In this document: positions 52,451 to 61,786 of the stretch, one piece after another
How positions within the stretch are numbered: position 1 is the stretch's first letter
Layout of the letters: the number at the start of each line of letters is the position of its first letter
Origin: Psychrosphaera sp. F3M07
GTDB taxonomy: Bacteria > Pseudomonadota > Gammaproteobacteria > Enterobacterales > Alteromonadaceae
Length of the DNA stretch: 63,232 nucleotides
Assembly (NCBI RefSeq): GCF_018860345.1
Contig: NZ_JAHKPJ010000001.1
Coordinates: 3,112 to 66,343 of the forward strand
Reading direction: 5' to 3'
Made by a program: the position numbers and the translations under genes
The notes under the pieces: model-generated
Told to the model about the DNA's origin: nothing
Seen by the model: only the letters and a program-made list of their open reading frames with translations
Database searches by the model: none

Positions 52451-55012
52451 ATGTTAGAAACAATTTCACAAAATATACGTTCGCTCGGTTCAGTGTTAGG
52501 TAAAACTATTGCTAACGACAAGGACCAGCGTTGGTTAGACAACATTGAACGTGTTCGTCTTTTAGCAAAAGATGGCGTAGCTCAAGAAGAGTATGCCATT
52601 GAAGAATTAAAGACCTTATTCCAATCTTGTGACGAACAAGATTTGCTTATTTATGCCCGTGCATTCAGCCAATTCTTAAATTTGGCAAATATCGCTGAGC
52701 AGCAACACACCACCAGCGAACAAGGTTTGGCCGAATTGGATTTGCCACACCCACTAGAGTCACTGCAGGAACAGCTAAGTGACACAAAACCAGAAGCGTT
52801 TTTAGCTGCCATTAAAAAATTACATATTGAATTAGTATTAACCGCACACCCAACTGAAGTGAACCGTCGTACATTCATTCATAAATATCATGAAATCGCA
52901 GAACAGTTGGAACAATCGGGCCCAGAATTAAATGGTCGTATTGAAGAGTTAATAGAGCAAGCTTGGAATACCAATGAAATTCGTCCACAACGCCCTACTC
53001 CATTAGATGAATCACGTTGGGGCTTAAACGCTATCCGTGACAGTTTATGGTTTGCCGTACCTAAGTTCGTCAGAGAATTAGATGAATTATGCCAACAAGT
53101 GACCGGACAACCGCTGCCACTTGATGCAACGCCAATAACAATGGCTAGTTGGATGGCCGGAGACCGTGATGGTAATCCATTTGTAACTGCAGAATTAAGT
53201 AAAAAAGCGATTTTAACCGCCCGTTTACTAGCTGCTGAGTTGTATTTAATTGATTTCCAGAACTTATATCTAGAACTATCAATGCATAAAGCCAATGATG
53301 CGCTTATTGCTGCTGACAGTAACAGTATTGGTCCTTATAGAAATCTAATTAAACAAACCATTGGTAAACTAGAACACAGCATTGAGCTTCTAAAAAATGA
53401 TCAAACCGATGGAGTTATTGCCAGTCCTCAAGAACTGTTACAACCTTTGTATGCTTGTAGAGAAAGTTTATTAGAAGTTGGTTTAACCCGAGCTGCTAAT
53501 TCAATGTTGTTAGATGTTATTCGTAAAGTGCATTGTTTTGGCATTTCATTAGTTAAACTGGATGTACGCCAGCACAGCGAATTTCACGATCAAACCATTG
53601 CTGAAATCGTTGAATCTCTTGGTTTAGGTGATTACTTATCTTGGAATGAAGAAAAACGTTGTCAGTTTTTACAACAAGAAATTAACAACCCAAGACCTTT
53701 ATTACCAAAGGTGGAGTGGACAGCGCAAACCCAAGAAGTCTTAGATACATATCGTTTTATCGCCGAGCAACCAAAAGAAGTGTTAGGCATTTATATTATT
53801 TCAATGGCCAGTCAGCAAAGTGATGTATTGGCGGTTAATTTATTAATGAAAGCCACCGGCATCACTTGGGATATGCCTATTGCGCCATTGTTTGAAACGT
53901 TAGACGATTTAAACAACGCCTCTAAAGTAATGGACTTATTATTAAACAATAAAGATTACGTAAAACGCACTGAAGGTGCTCAACACGTGATGATAGGTTA
54001 TAGCGACTCGGCCAAAGATGCTGGTGTATTAGCCGCTGCATGGGCGCAATACCAAGCGCAAGAAGCCTTAGTTGCGGTTGCGACCAAACATAAGATCACG
54101 TTGAAACTATTCCATGGCCGTGGTGGCACAATTGGACGTGGAGGCGGCCCAGCACATGCGGCGATTGCATCTCAACCTCCAGGCACACTTGAAGGTGGCT
54201 TACGCGTTACAGAGCAAGGCGAGACCATACGTTTTAAATTTGGCTTACCAAATTTAGCCGTTCGTAGTTTACATTTATACGCCAGTGCAATTTTAGCTAA
54301 CTTAGTTAAACCACAACCAGCACCAAAAGATTCGTGGCGTCAGTTGATGGATAAAATGGCCAAACGTAGCTGTGAGGTTTACCGTGATTATGTGTGTGAA
54401 CAAGAAGATTTTGTTAAGTATTTCCGTCAAGCTACTCCAGAACAAGAGCTTTCGTCTTTGCCGTTAGGTTCTCGTCCGAGTAAACGTAAGTCAGACGGTG
54501 GTATTGAATCATTACGTGCTATTCCATGGATATTTTCTTGGAGTCAAAACCGTTTAGTGGTTCCAAGTTGGTTAGGATCTGGGCAAACCATCTCTGAGTT
54601 TAACCAAACTCAAGGGGATGTAATTAAAGACATGTTGGATAATTGGGCTTATTTCAGAGCGCGTATCTCGCTAACAGAAATGGTGTATCTAAAATCAGAT
54701 ACCGACATCTCTAAACTGTACGATCAAACCTTAGTTGATCCTGAGCTTCAACCTATGGGTGACTCATTAAGAGCCCAGCTCACAAAAGATAAAGCGTTCA
54801 GCTTACAATTACTAGGACAAACTGAAACGTTGGAAACGGATCAATGGAACCTAACGTCCTTTAACTTACGTAAACCGTATTTACTGCCATTACATTTAAT
54901 GCAAATTGAAGCATTAAAACGTTTACGTAAACAACCTGAACACCCAGTTTGTGAGCAGTTACTTATGGTAAGCATGACGGGTATTGCAACTGGGATGCGT
55001 AATACAGGTTAA
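52451..55012 (+). CDS. ppc: Phosphoenolpyruvate carboxylase
   Basis: 853 aa, somewhat shorter than E. coli Ppc (883). It carboxylates PEP to oxaloacetate to refill the TCA cycle. Catalytic His region VLTAHPTEVNRRT near 136-148; GYSDSAKDAG; the FHGRGGTIGRGGGP loop and SQPPGTLEGGLRVTEQGE; C-terminal tail ends TGMRNTG as in all bacterial Ppc. Single gene with its own terminator; divergent LysR regulator. Confidence 0.96.
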   Translation: MLETISQNIRSLGSVLGKTIANDKDQRWLDNIERVRLLAKDGVAQEEYAIEELKTLFQSCDEQDLLIYARAFSQFLNLANIAEQQHTTSEQGLAELDLPHPLESLQEQLSDTKPEAFLAAIKKLHIELVLTAHPTEVNRRTFIHKYHEIAEQLEQSGPELNGRIEELIEQAWNTNEIRPQRPTPLDESRWGLNAIRDSLWFAVPKFVRELDELCQQVTGQPLPLDATPITMASWMAGDRDGNPFVTAELSKKAILTARLLAAELYLIDFQNLYLELSMHKANDALIAADSNSIGPYRNLIKQTIGKLEHSIELLKNDQTDGVIASPQELLQPLYACRESLLEVGLTRAANSMLLDVIRKVHCFGISLVKLDVRQHSEFHDQTIAEIVESLGLGDYLSWNEEKRCQFLQQEINNPRPLLPKVEWTAQTQEVLDTYRFIAEQPKEVLGIYIISMASQQSDVLAVNLLMKATGITWDMPIAPLFETLDDLNNASKVMDLLLNNKDYVKRTEGAQHVMIGYSDSAKDAGVLAAAWAQYQAQEALVAVATKHKITLKLFHGRGGTIGRGGGPAHAAIASQPPGTLEGGLRVTEQGETIRFKFGLPNLAVRSLHLYASAILANLVKPQPAPKDSWRQLMDKMAKRSCEVYRDYVCEQEDFVKYFRQATPEQELSSLPLGSRPSKRKSDGGIESLRAIPWIFSWSQNRLVVPSWLGSGQTISEFNQTQGDVIKDMLDNWAYFRARISLTEMVYLKSDTDISKLYDQTLVDPELQPMGDSLRAQLTKDKAFSLQLLGQTETLETDQWNLTSFNLRKPYLLPLHLMQIEALKRLRKQPEHPVCEQLLMVSMTGIATGMRNTG

Positions 55013-55044
55013 ACTATTACCTATATTTCATATAGTCAGATAAC

Positions 55045-55074
55045 AAAAAGGCTTGGTCAACACCAAGCCTTTTT
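55045..55074. terminator. Bidirectional terminator between ppc and the iron-uptake accessory gene
   Basis: AAAAAGGCTTGGT (55045-55056 region) pairs with ACCAAGCCTTTTT (55062-55074), short loop, U-tracts possible on both strands. Confidence 0.85.
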
Positions 55075-55098
55075 CTGTTTCAATAATACAAACTCAAG

Positions 55099-55569
55099 TT
55101 AATCTGTGATCAGAGCTTTTGGTAATTCCCAGTTTGTTACCCACACATCACCTTGCCAATCTTCAATGGTTACCCACACTTTATGCTCTGTAGTTAATGT
55201 TTTTGGGGCAATTCCATGTACTTCTTGACCATGTTGGCTGCCATGTAAAATTCCTTCATCATGCTGCTGAAGTTCTGCTAAAGACAAAGCATGTGTGCCA
55301 ATATTTAAGTAAGCCTGCCGAATATCTTCAACGCTACCTTGACTAAAGATGATAAAAAAATCTTTAGTATAATGACCATCATGTAAATATGGCGGATCTA
55401 GGTTGTAAGGCATAGGTGCAATTTCGAATGACCCCACCTTATGTTTTTCCCACACTGGCGGAAATACCGGATATAACGACTGATACAAAAAGTAAAAAGG
55501 TAAGATTAAAACTAAACCGTTAAGTTTGTATTTATGGCGAGATAAAAAACGGGTTATTGAACTGTTCAT
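55099..55569 (-). CDS. PepSY-operon accessory protein, unknown family
   Basis: 156 aa. One N-terminal membrane anchor (about 16-34), then a periplasmic part rich in His (YLHDGHYTKDFF, LHGSQHGQEVHG). Start overlaps the stop of the PepSY gene (TAATG), so it is translated with it. The His-rich loops could bind heme or metal. No family recognised. Part of the Fur-boxed iron-uptake locus. Confidence 0.68.
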   Translation of the reverse strand: MNSSITRFLSRHKYKLNGLVLILPFYFLYQSLYPVFPPVWEKHKVGSFEIAPMPYNLDPPYLHDGHYTKDFFIIFSQGSVEDIRQAYLNIGTHALSLAELQQHDEGILHGSQHGQEVHGIAPKTLTTEHKVWVTIEDWQGDVWVTNWELPKALITD

Positions 55570-56711
55570 TACATTGTTTCCTGTTCTTTAGGTGTATCTT
55601 CTTTTCTAGCGGCTTTCACCGTTCTAGTACCCCACATTAGAAAGCCTGTTATTGACATACCAGTTAATAATATGCCAAATAGAAACCAAATAAGCTTGGT
55701 CCAAATACCGCCAATCGTCCCATAATGCAGAGGATCTGCAATATGTGACAAGGTTTGTAAACTAGTCATTTGATCAGGTTCACGTACACTTTCTATATCA
55801 CCATTCCATGGATTAACACTTACACCATACGCATATTTATCATGGAAGATGAAATCACCTTCGCCATATAGTTTATAAGTATCTCTAAAATGTTCTGGTG
55901 GCATAAGATACGTACTTTTGAACTCAGGAAATTTTTTCTTAGTTATCTCTAACGCATCCATAAAGGTTAGCGGGCGAACCGGAGTGTCTTTTACTGCAGG
56001 TAACTGGGCGACCGAAACCAATGGTGGATGATCTTCCAGAGAGTAATCTGCATGCCATAATACAGCTTGAATTAAGTACCATAATCCAGTCACGCTCATA
56101 ACAAGTAAAAACCAAATAGACCAAACACCGGCCAACCTATGCATATCTGCAAGTACTGTTTTTTTACCTTGGTTTGTTCTAATTTTGGGTTGTGTGAACG
56201 AGCGCCAGAATTTCTTATAAATAAGTAAACCTGTGATCAACGCCCCCAACATAACAAAAGACATTAAACACACTAGGTAATAACCAATGCTGTAATTACT
56301 TTCCCAAGGGAATAACAACCAACCATGTAATGAGCGCATAAAATTAATAAACGTCATGCCTTGATTTATCTCTTGAATTTCACCTGTGTACTGATTGACA
56401 TAAGCAATTGCGAAGGGTTTATCGCTGTCAGTAAAAATTACCGCATTAACTAAGTAATCTTCAAAATTCATTGCGGTACTGACTTTTGCCGTTGGGTAAG
56501 CCTGCTCAACTATTGAAATTAATTCCGGCATTGGTTTTTCTGGTAAATCGTCAGGATTTAAAGCTCGTGCGGCTGGGTTTGTTAGCCAAGTTAATTCATG
56601 ACTGACAACTGAAATAGTGCCCGTTAAACAAATGAAACAGAAAATTAACCATATAGGCAATGAAAACCAACCATGAAGTTGAAACCAAAAACGATTACTT
56701 ACCTTTGCCAT
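55569..56711 (-). CDS. PepSY-associated membrane protein (PiuB-like reductase)
   Basis: 380 aa. Four membrane helices (about 15-35, 145-165, 195-217, 340-360) and a periplasmic PepSY domain pair; FWFQLHGWFSLPIW at 8-21, SLHGWLLFPWE and the DMHRLAGVWSIWF histidines are typical. PepSY_TM proteins occur with TonB-dependent siderophore receptors and are proposed to reduce ferric siderophores in the periplasm. AGGTAA lies just before the ATG. Degenerate Fur site upstream. Confidence 0.88.
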   Translation of the reverse strand: MAKVSNRFWFQLHGWFSLPIWLIFCFICLTGTISVVSHELTWLTNPAARALNPDDLPEKPMPELISIVEQAYPTAKVSTAMNFEDYLVNAVIFTDSDKPFAIAYVNQYTGEIQEINQGMTFINFMRSLHGWLLFPWESNYSIGYYLVCLMSFVMLGALITGLLIYKKFWRSFTQPKIRTNQGKKTVLADMHRLAGVWSIWFLLVMSVTGLWYLIQAVLWHADYSLEDHPPLVSVAQLPAVKDTPVRPLTFMDALEITKKKFPEFKSTYLMPPEHFRDTYKLYGEGDFIFHDKYAYGVSVNPWNGDIESVREPDQMTSLQTLSHIADPLHYGTIGGIWTKLIWFLFGILLTGMSITGFLMWGTRTVKAARKEDTPKEQETM

Positions 56712-56795
56712 TTGTTACCTAATTTAATTGAGTTAGAAAATATGAGGGGCGCTATCTTATCCTGTCGATAGCTAAGACTTCAAGATAAATCTAAA

Positions 56796-56810
56796 TGACA
56801 ATCATTTCCA
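56796..56810 (-). promoter_or_regulatory. Degenerate Fur box near the PepSY gene
   Basis: TGACAATCATTTCCA matches the 7-1-7 Fur consensus TGATAAT-N-ATTATCA at all but three positions. It lies 85 bp upstream of the PepSY start, in the divergent promoter region. Confidence 0.6.
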
Positions 56811-56841
56811 TTTAGAGTAAAGATGGAATAAATTAGACCTA

Positions 56842-56862
56842 AATGATAATCATTATCATTTA
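56842..56862 (+). promoter_or_regulatory. Perfect Fur box upstream of the siderophore receptor
   Basis: TGATAATCATTATCA (56845-56859), flanked by AAA and TTT, is an exact 7-1-7 Fur consensus site. It sits 73 bp before the receptor start, so both divergent genes should be iron-repressed. Confidence 0.92.
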
Positions 56863-56935
56863 CATAGCATTTAACTTTACGTATACTGCGCCAAATCGTC
56901 ACTCTTCCTAAAATATACAAAGGTAATATCTAAAA

Positions 56936-59017
56936 ATGAAAATGAGTCATAATTTTGCACTTTCTGCGGTAGTTTTAGCGATGGGCTTCCATGCTCAAGC
57001 ACAAGAAGCAAACTCAGAAACTAAGATTGATCAAGACACCGTTGAAAAAGTGATTGTTGTTGGCACTCGAACAGAACAAGCAAGTAAAGGTGCTACGGGT
57101 CTGACAATGGAGCTGAATGAAACACCACAATCCATCAGTGTAATCACATCTGAACTTCTTAAAAACTATGGTGCAAATAGTTTAAATGACGCGTTAAAGT
57201 TAGCTACAGGAGTGACTGTAGAAGAATATGAAACCAACCGTACAAACTATACTTCTCGTGGTTTTGATATTAAAAGCACCCAAGTCGATGGTGTTGGTAT
57301 GCCAAATAACTGGGGCATAGTGACAGGTGCAATGGAATCCTATGGATATGACGAAATTGAAGTAATACGTGGTGCCAATGGTTTATTAACGGGGGTTGGT
57401 AATGCAGCTGGTACTATAAATTATGTACGTAAACGTCCAACCAATGAAAACCAAGGCGAAGTTGGCATTACGCTTGGTTCGTTTGACTTAAAAAGACTGC
57501 AAGCAGACTATTCTGCACTATTAACTGACAATGGCAGTTGGGCAGCTCGTGTGGTTGCTGTTATAGAAGATAAAGAGTCGTATCTTGATGGGTTAACTGA
57601 CGACAGAACCTATCTATATGGTGTTGTTGATGGACAGCTCACTGAAAACTCTACATTAGCTGCTGGTTTTTCCTACCAAAAAGCAAATACTGACGGCAAC
57701 ATGTGGGGTGGGTTAGTATTTAATTATACAGACGGTACTCAAGCTGAGTTCCATACTGGTGCCAGTCCAACACAAGAATGGACGAGCTGGAATACTGAAA
57801 ACACCAGTGCGTTTATCGAATATGCATATACCTTTACCAATGACTGGGAAGCGAAAGTAACTTATAACAATCGTACTTCGGAAGATCCTTCAAAATTGTT
57901 TTATGTTTATGGCGCTATTGATAAAGCCACTGGATTAGGACTGAACAGTTACCCTGGTCGATATGAAGATGAATTTAACGCTGACTTACTTGATATTAAT
58001 TTAATCGGTGACTTCTCACTATTTGGTAAAGAGCATCAGTTAAACTTAGGCATGAGTAGTTCTTCGAGTAGTCGTAGTTCACATAATTATGCGGCGTTAA
58101 CGGGTTGGGATCCTGCTCCGGCGTTTCCTTACGCCCTCGATGCGATACCAGAACCAACTTGGGGTGAACGAACGCTTTATGCTGATATTGATATCACCTT
58201 AAATCGTTATTTTGGTTCAACAAAATTTAACGTCTCAGATTCATTTTTTGTTGTGGCTGGTTTTAATGCCATCGATTTTACCCGTGAAGGTATCAACAGT
58301 GGCGTATTGATCGATAACGAAGAAAGCGAGTTAAGCCCGTATATTGGCGCAACTTACAGTATTAATGACGATATTAATCTATATGTTAGTTACTCAGATA
58401 TTTACCAACCGCAAGAACAGTATGACTTTGATGGTTACTTCTTAGCACCAACAAAAGGCGTTAACTTCGAAGCAGGGATCAAAACCCAATGGTTCAACGA
58501 TGATTTATTAGCCACGTTTGCGGTATTTTCTGCGGAGCAAGATAACTTAGCTAATTACGCAGGTATAAATGCTAACGGAAACTATTACTACACGGGTATT
58601 AATGTTCAATCTACTGGTTTTGAACTTGAATTAGTGGGTAAGATCACTGATAACCTGACCACAACATTTGGATATACCTCAATCGATATCGAAAATGACG
58701 CCGGTGATAAAACCAATGAGTGGGCACCTAGAAATGTTATAAATTACACATTTAATTATACGGTCCCTCAAGTACAACAATTAACAGTTGGCTTAGGCGG
58801 TAAATGGCAATCTGACATTATCAATACCACTTACAACGTCAAACAAGACGCTTATTTATTGGTTAATGCGTTTGCACGATATGACATTAGCGACAAACTT
58901 AACGTACAAGCTAACCTTAATAACCTAACGGACGAAAAATACATTAATACTTTGTATAATGTTGGTTATTACGGTGCGCCAGTTAATGGCAGTGTGAGTT
59001 TATCCTATAGTTTTTAA
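56936..59017 (+). CDS. TonB-dependent siderophore receptor
   Basis: 693 aa. Signal peptide about 1-22 (HAQAQ-EAN). TonB-box-like VEKVIVVGTRT (36-46); plug with ETPQSISVITSELLKNYG (about 61-78) and EVIRGANGLLTGVGNAAGTINYVRKRP, the pattern of ferric hydroxamate/coprogen receptors (FhuE-like). The barrel ends SVSLSYSF. Preceded by a perfect Fur box and AGGTAA. Its neighbours on the other strand are the PepSY reductase and a His-rich partner, forming a complete siderophore-iron uptake and release locus. Confidence 0.93.
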   Translation: MKMSHNFALSAVVLAMGFHAQAQEANSETKIDQDTVEKVIVVGTRTEQASKGATGLTMELNETPQSISVITSELLKNYGANSLNDALKLATGVTVEEYETNRTNYTSRGFDIKSTQVDGVGMPNNWGIVTGAMESYGYDEIEVIRGANGLLTGVGNAAGTINYVRKRPTNENQGEVGITLGSFDLKRLQADYSALLTDNGSWAARVVAVIEDKESYLDGLTDDRTYLYGVVDGQLTENSTLAAGFSYQKANTDGNMWGGLVFNYTDGTQAEFHTGASPTQEWTSWNTENTSAFIEYAYTFTNDWEAKVTYNNRTSEDPSKLFYVYGAIDKATGLGLNSYPGRYEDEFNADLLDINLIGDFSLFGKEHQLNLGMSSSSSSRSSHNYAALTGWDPAPAFPYALDAIPEPTWGERTLYADIDITLNRYFGSTKFNVSDSFFVVAGFNAIDFTREGINSGVLIDNEESELSPYIGATYSINDDINLYVSYSDIYQPQEQYDFDGYFLAPTKGVNFEAGIKTQWFNDDLLATFAVFSAEQDNLANYAGINANGNYYYTGINVQSTGFELELVGKITDNLTTTFGYTSIDIENDAGDKTNEWAPRNVINYTFNYTVPQVQQLTVGLGGKWQSDIINTTYNVKQDAYLLVNAFARYDISDKLNVQANLNNLTDEKYINTLYNVGYYGAPVNGSVSLSYSF

Positions 59018-59041
59018 TCGTTAGTCGATACAACTGACGAG

Positions 59042-59067
59042 GTTAAGCCCGAGTTATCGGGTTTAAC
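59042..59067. other. Stem-loop between convergent genes
   Basis: GTTAAGCCCGA (59042-59052) pairs with TCGGGTTTAAC (59057-59067), one wobble, GTTA loop. It lies between the receptor stop and the PDC gene stop and may act in both directions; no long T-tract. Confidence 0.55.
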
Positions 59068-59107
59068 TTCGTTGTATAACTGTCTCTGTATAACGGCGTT
59101 TTTAACC

Positions 59108-60064
59108 TCACTTAATCAGTTCTTTTTGAAACATATTTCCCTTTAACAACACTTCTGCTTTGGCGCCTAAATAAACATAAATACCCAACCCAACCAGTAA
59201 AGCGGCCGATGCCCCCATCATAGCGACGGCACTAGACAAATACTCTGGCGACCCTAATACAGACTTAAACATCAACAATAAGGCTTCGATTGATATTGCG
59301 ATTAAGATGGTAGCAATAAATCGGGTGATGGTTCTGCGAGTTGAGCTGTGTCTAAAGATGTCTTTTTGCATTAAGACTTCTTCTTCCATCGTTGTTTTAC
59401 CTAAATCAAATATCGCCAATGCCAATGTTAAAAATATAATAATGCCAAAAGGTTTGGACTGGAGCTCTTCTGCACTAGGAGAAATAAACAAACTGACAAT
59501 TTCACTGCCCGCCGAATACAGTAAAATACCAACAATACAAAACAGCCCAACAACAATGCAAGAGTAAACACTGATGAATAAAGGGTGAAATCGTTTGCGT
59601 TTGTTATCCCCCATCAAAAACTCAATGGCATGAGCCAAGTCAATATCCAACACTAAAAAGCCAATCACGTGGCCAGATTTATCTTTATATTTAAGTGCCG
59701 TGGATATACATAAATTGTGACTGGATGTCGATAAGTAAGGTTCAGTAACCACAATGCCGTCGTTATCATTAGCTTTGATAAAGTATGGTCGATAAGAGCG
59801 GTCTACACCTTTACCAACACCAAAGTTTTTATGGCTAATTGACTTACTTGATATGTTGGGACTTAGCTGAACCCCTTGATTATCTAGAGTGAACATTAAA
59901 TCGACAAAAGGGTAATTGTGACGTAACCACTTCATCGACTTGACTAAACTTGTGTCGTCGTTAAAAAACGCCTCATCAAACGCCCCAGCCATAATAGAAG
60001 CCATAAGCTCATGAATTGGGTTTTTATAATCGTGGTATCTTTCTATAACGCTTATATAGTTCAT
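59108..60064 (-). CDS. PDC sensor-domain membrane protein
   Basis: 318 aa from the ATG at 60064, chosen for AGAGG just upstream; an upstream extension of 16 codons is open. An N-terminal PDC/Cache-like sensor region (about 1-160) contains FVDLMFTLDNQGVQLSPN, DRSYRPYFIKA and GFLVLDIDLAHAI, then four membrane helices at about 170-300. Proteins of this type are annotated as PDC sensor domain proteins. There is no output domain, so its partner is unknown. No N-terminal membrane anchor is seen, so the PDC-like part would be cytosolic. Confidence 0.75.
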   Translation of the reverse strand: MNYISVIERYHDYKNPIHELMASIMAGAFDEAFFNDDTSLVKSMKWLRHNYPFVDLMFTLDNQGVQLSPNISSKSISHKNFGVGKGVDRSYRPYFIKANDNDGIVVTEPYLSTSSHNLCISTALKYKDKSGHVIGFLVLDIDLAHAIEFLMGDNKRKRFHPLFISVYSCIVVGLFCIVGILLYSAGSEIVSLFISPSAEELQSKPFGIIIFLTLALAIFDLGKTTMEEEVLMQKDIFRHSSTRRTITRFIATILIAISIEALLLMFKSVLGSPEYLSSAVAMMGASAALLVGLGIYVYLGAKAEVLLKGNMFQKELIK

Positions 60065-60126
60065 AACACCTCTTATCATTAATACATAATAAAATAAGTT
60101 TAACGGCGACAAACCACTATCCGATA

Positions 60127-60187
60127 CTAGGACATTTACCTGTAACTGTTTATTAATTTACAGTCTAAAAAAGTAAACTTGTCCTAG
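60127..60187. other. 61-nt stem structure in the PDC gene leader
   Basis: CTAGGACA (60127-60134) pairs perfectly with TGTCCTAG (60180-60187), and inside it CTGTAA (60140-60145) pairs with TTACAG (60058+ on, at 60158-60163). TTTAC/GTAAA can bridge the two with a bulge. It lies 63 bp before the PDC start. Could be an operator or a structured leader. Confidence 0.45.
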
Positions 60188-60203
60188 AAAAACTATTTGT
60201 TAA

Positions 60204-60305
60204 CTACTCTGAGTGTTCCATATCCCATTGGCTCACCGATATGTGTTTAAGTTGGTAAATAAACTCACCTACCATACTGATTGAATTAATCACTTTATTT
60301 ATCAT
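60204..60305 (-). CDS. Possible 33-aa peptide gene
   Basis: ATG at 60305 with a strong TTGGAG seven bases upstream; TAG at 60204-60206. Sequence begins MINKVINSISMVGEFIYQL and ends with an acidic tail, giving an amphipathic helix without signal peptide. On the strand of the PDC gene, 139 bp before it. The 60113-60474 gap otherwise holds the 61-nt stem and no other frame. Too short to recognise; real translation is a guess from the ribosome site. Confidence 0.4.
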   Translation of the reverse strand: MINKVINSISMVGEFIYQLKHISVSQWDMEHSE

Positions 60306-60474
60306 CTTTATCTCCAAAAATTTAACCTTGTTACCCTTCAAATTTAGGTAAACCGCGTCAGTTATACAAACGAGTTAAACACAGCTGATAAGTGAAAAAA
60401 CTTTACCTGAACGTTAACATTGGATAATTGGTCATCATTTGAGAATGGCGACATTGAGGGCGTTCATTAGGGAT

Positions 60475-61554
60475 TTACTCGTCTTGGCAGGCACGTTTGT
60501 GCGTTAAAACTTTGTCCACATCCCATAATATGACCGAGCCGTCCACACTAGCGCTGGCAACCCTTGCACCATCTGGGCTAAATACAACTTTATTTACATC
60601 ATCTTTATGGCCATTTAAGTGCTGTAGGCAATCACCAGTTTTTACATCCCAAAACCTAATCGTGATATCTTGGCCATCATTACCGTAATCAAAGTGATAC
60701 TGTAACAGTTCACCAAATACGCCTTTATCTCTGTGGCTACTTACAAGGATTGAATCATCAGGGCTAAAAGATAACCCGTAAATTGAATACATAGGCTGTT
60801 TAATCGATTTCAAAATAGTCCATGTTTGTGTATCCCAAATGTTAATGATGTAATCGTCGCCACCAGATGCCAACAATTTATCATTATGGCTAAACCCAAG
60901 TGCCAGTACTGCGCCTGAATGTTCATTTAAAGTAGAGAGATATTTTCCCGTTTTGGCATCCCAAATATTAACCTTATTATCTTCACCACCAGTTAATACC
61001 CATTGGCCGTTGTGACTATAGGCGATTCCCCATACATCACCTTGATGACGTTTAAGTTCGATATATTCACCAGAACTTACATTCCATATTCTGCCAGTAT
61101 CATCGGCACTCACACTGGTTAAATGTTGATCATCAGGACTAAATGCAATACCAAACACCGAGCCTTGGTGGCCAGAAAAGGTCTTAACTAAAGCACCAGA
61201 ATTTACATCCCAGATTCGTACATTAGCATCATAACTTGCGGTTGCTAAATACTGGCCATCATGACTAAAGCTTAAGCTAGGCACCCCTGCTGGATGCAGT
61301 AAAGAATGTAAGATTTTACCATTTTCCCGATGCCAAATTTTAACAACAGGATGATAACCAGAACTGGCAATTAGATTGTTATTCGGATGGTAGTCTAAGG
61401 TACAGACACTATTTTTATGGGTCTGACAAATGTTGTATTGTTTTTTTGCATCGTCATCGGTGAACGCTTGTTCACTGGTTGTCGCACATCCAATTAAGAT
61501 GGAAAATATTAACGTTATTAATATCTTAGTTAATTTATTTATTCGTTTCTTCAT
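60475..61554 (-). CDS. WD40-repeat lipoprotein
   Basis: 359 aa from the ATG at 61554 (MKKRINKLTK), which gives a standard lipoprotein signal with lipobox LIGC; nine more codons are open upstream. Seven WD40 blades are countable by their closing strands: VKIWHR, VRIWDV, GRIWNV, VNIWDA, INIWDT, IRFWDV, VILWDV. That suits one complete seven-bladed propeller on a lipid anchor, a protein-interaction platform in the envelope. Divergent from a secreted TPR protein. Partner unknown. Confidence 0.8.
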   Translation of the reverse strand: MKKRINKLTKILITLIFSILIGCATTSEQAFTDDDAKKQYNICQTHKNSVCTLDYHPNNNLIASSGYHPVVKIWHRENGKILHSLLHPAGVPSLSFSHDGQYLATASYDANVRIWDVNSGALVKTFSGHQGSVFGIAFSPDDQHLTSVSADDTGRIWNVSSGEYIELKRHQGDVWGIAYSHNGQWVLTGGEDNKVNIWDAKTGKYLSTLNEHSGAVLALGFSHNDKLLASGGDDYIINIWDTQTWTILKSIKQPMYSIYGLSFSPDDSILVSSHRDKGVFGELLQYHFDYGNDGQDITIRFWDVKTGDCLQHLNGHKDDVNKVVFSPDGARVASASVDGSVILWDVDKVLTHKRACQDE

Positions 61555-61786
61555 ACGCAAGAGACTACCTTTGGTGAGCATATCTACTTTTGCCGTTTAT
61601 CTAAGATAAGGTTTATCATTCCACCCAATCATCTTGATAATTTTATAATGTTCTAACACATAACCAATTAGTTTGTTTTGTATCAATAGAACAGGGGAAA
61701 AAGCGCTATATTAGTATATCCTTAATTTGATACACTATTACCCTAAATACGTACATTTACCCCATTTGTCATAGGATAGTTACAGT

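Noticed and set aside
52888-53295. 135-codon open frame on the minus strand
   Set aside because: Antisense to ppc, which is intact across the region; shadow frame.
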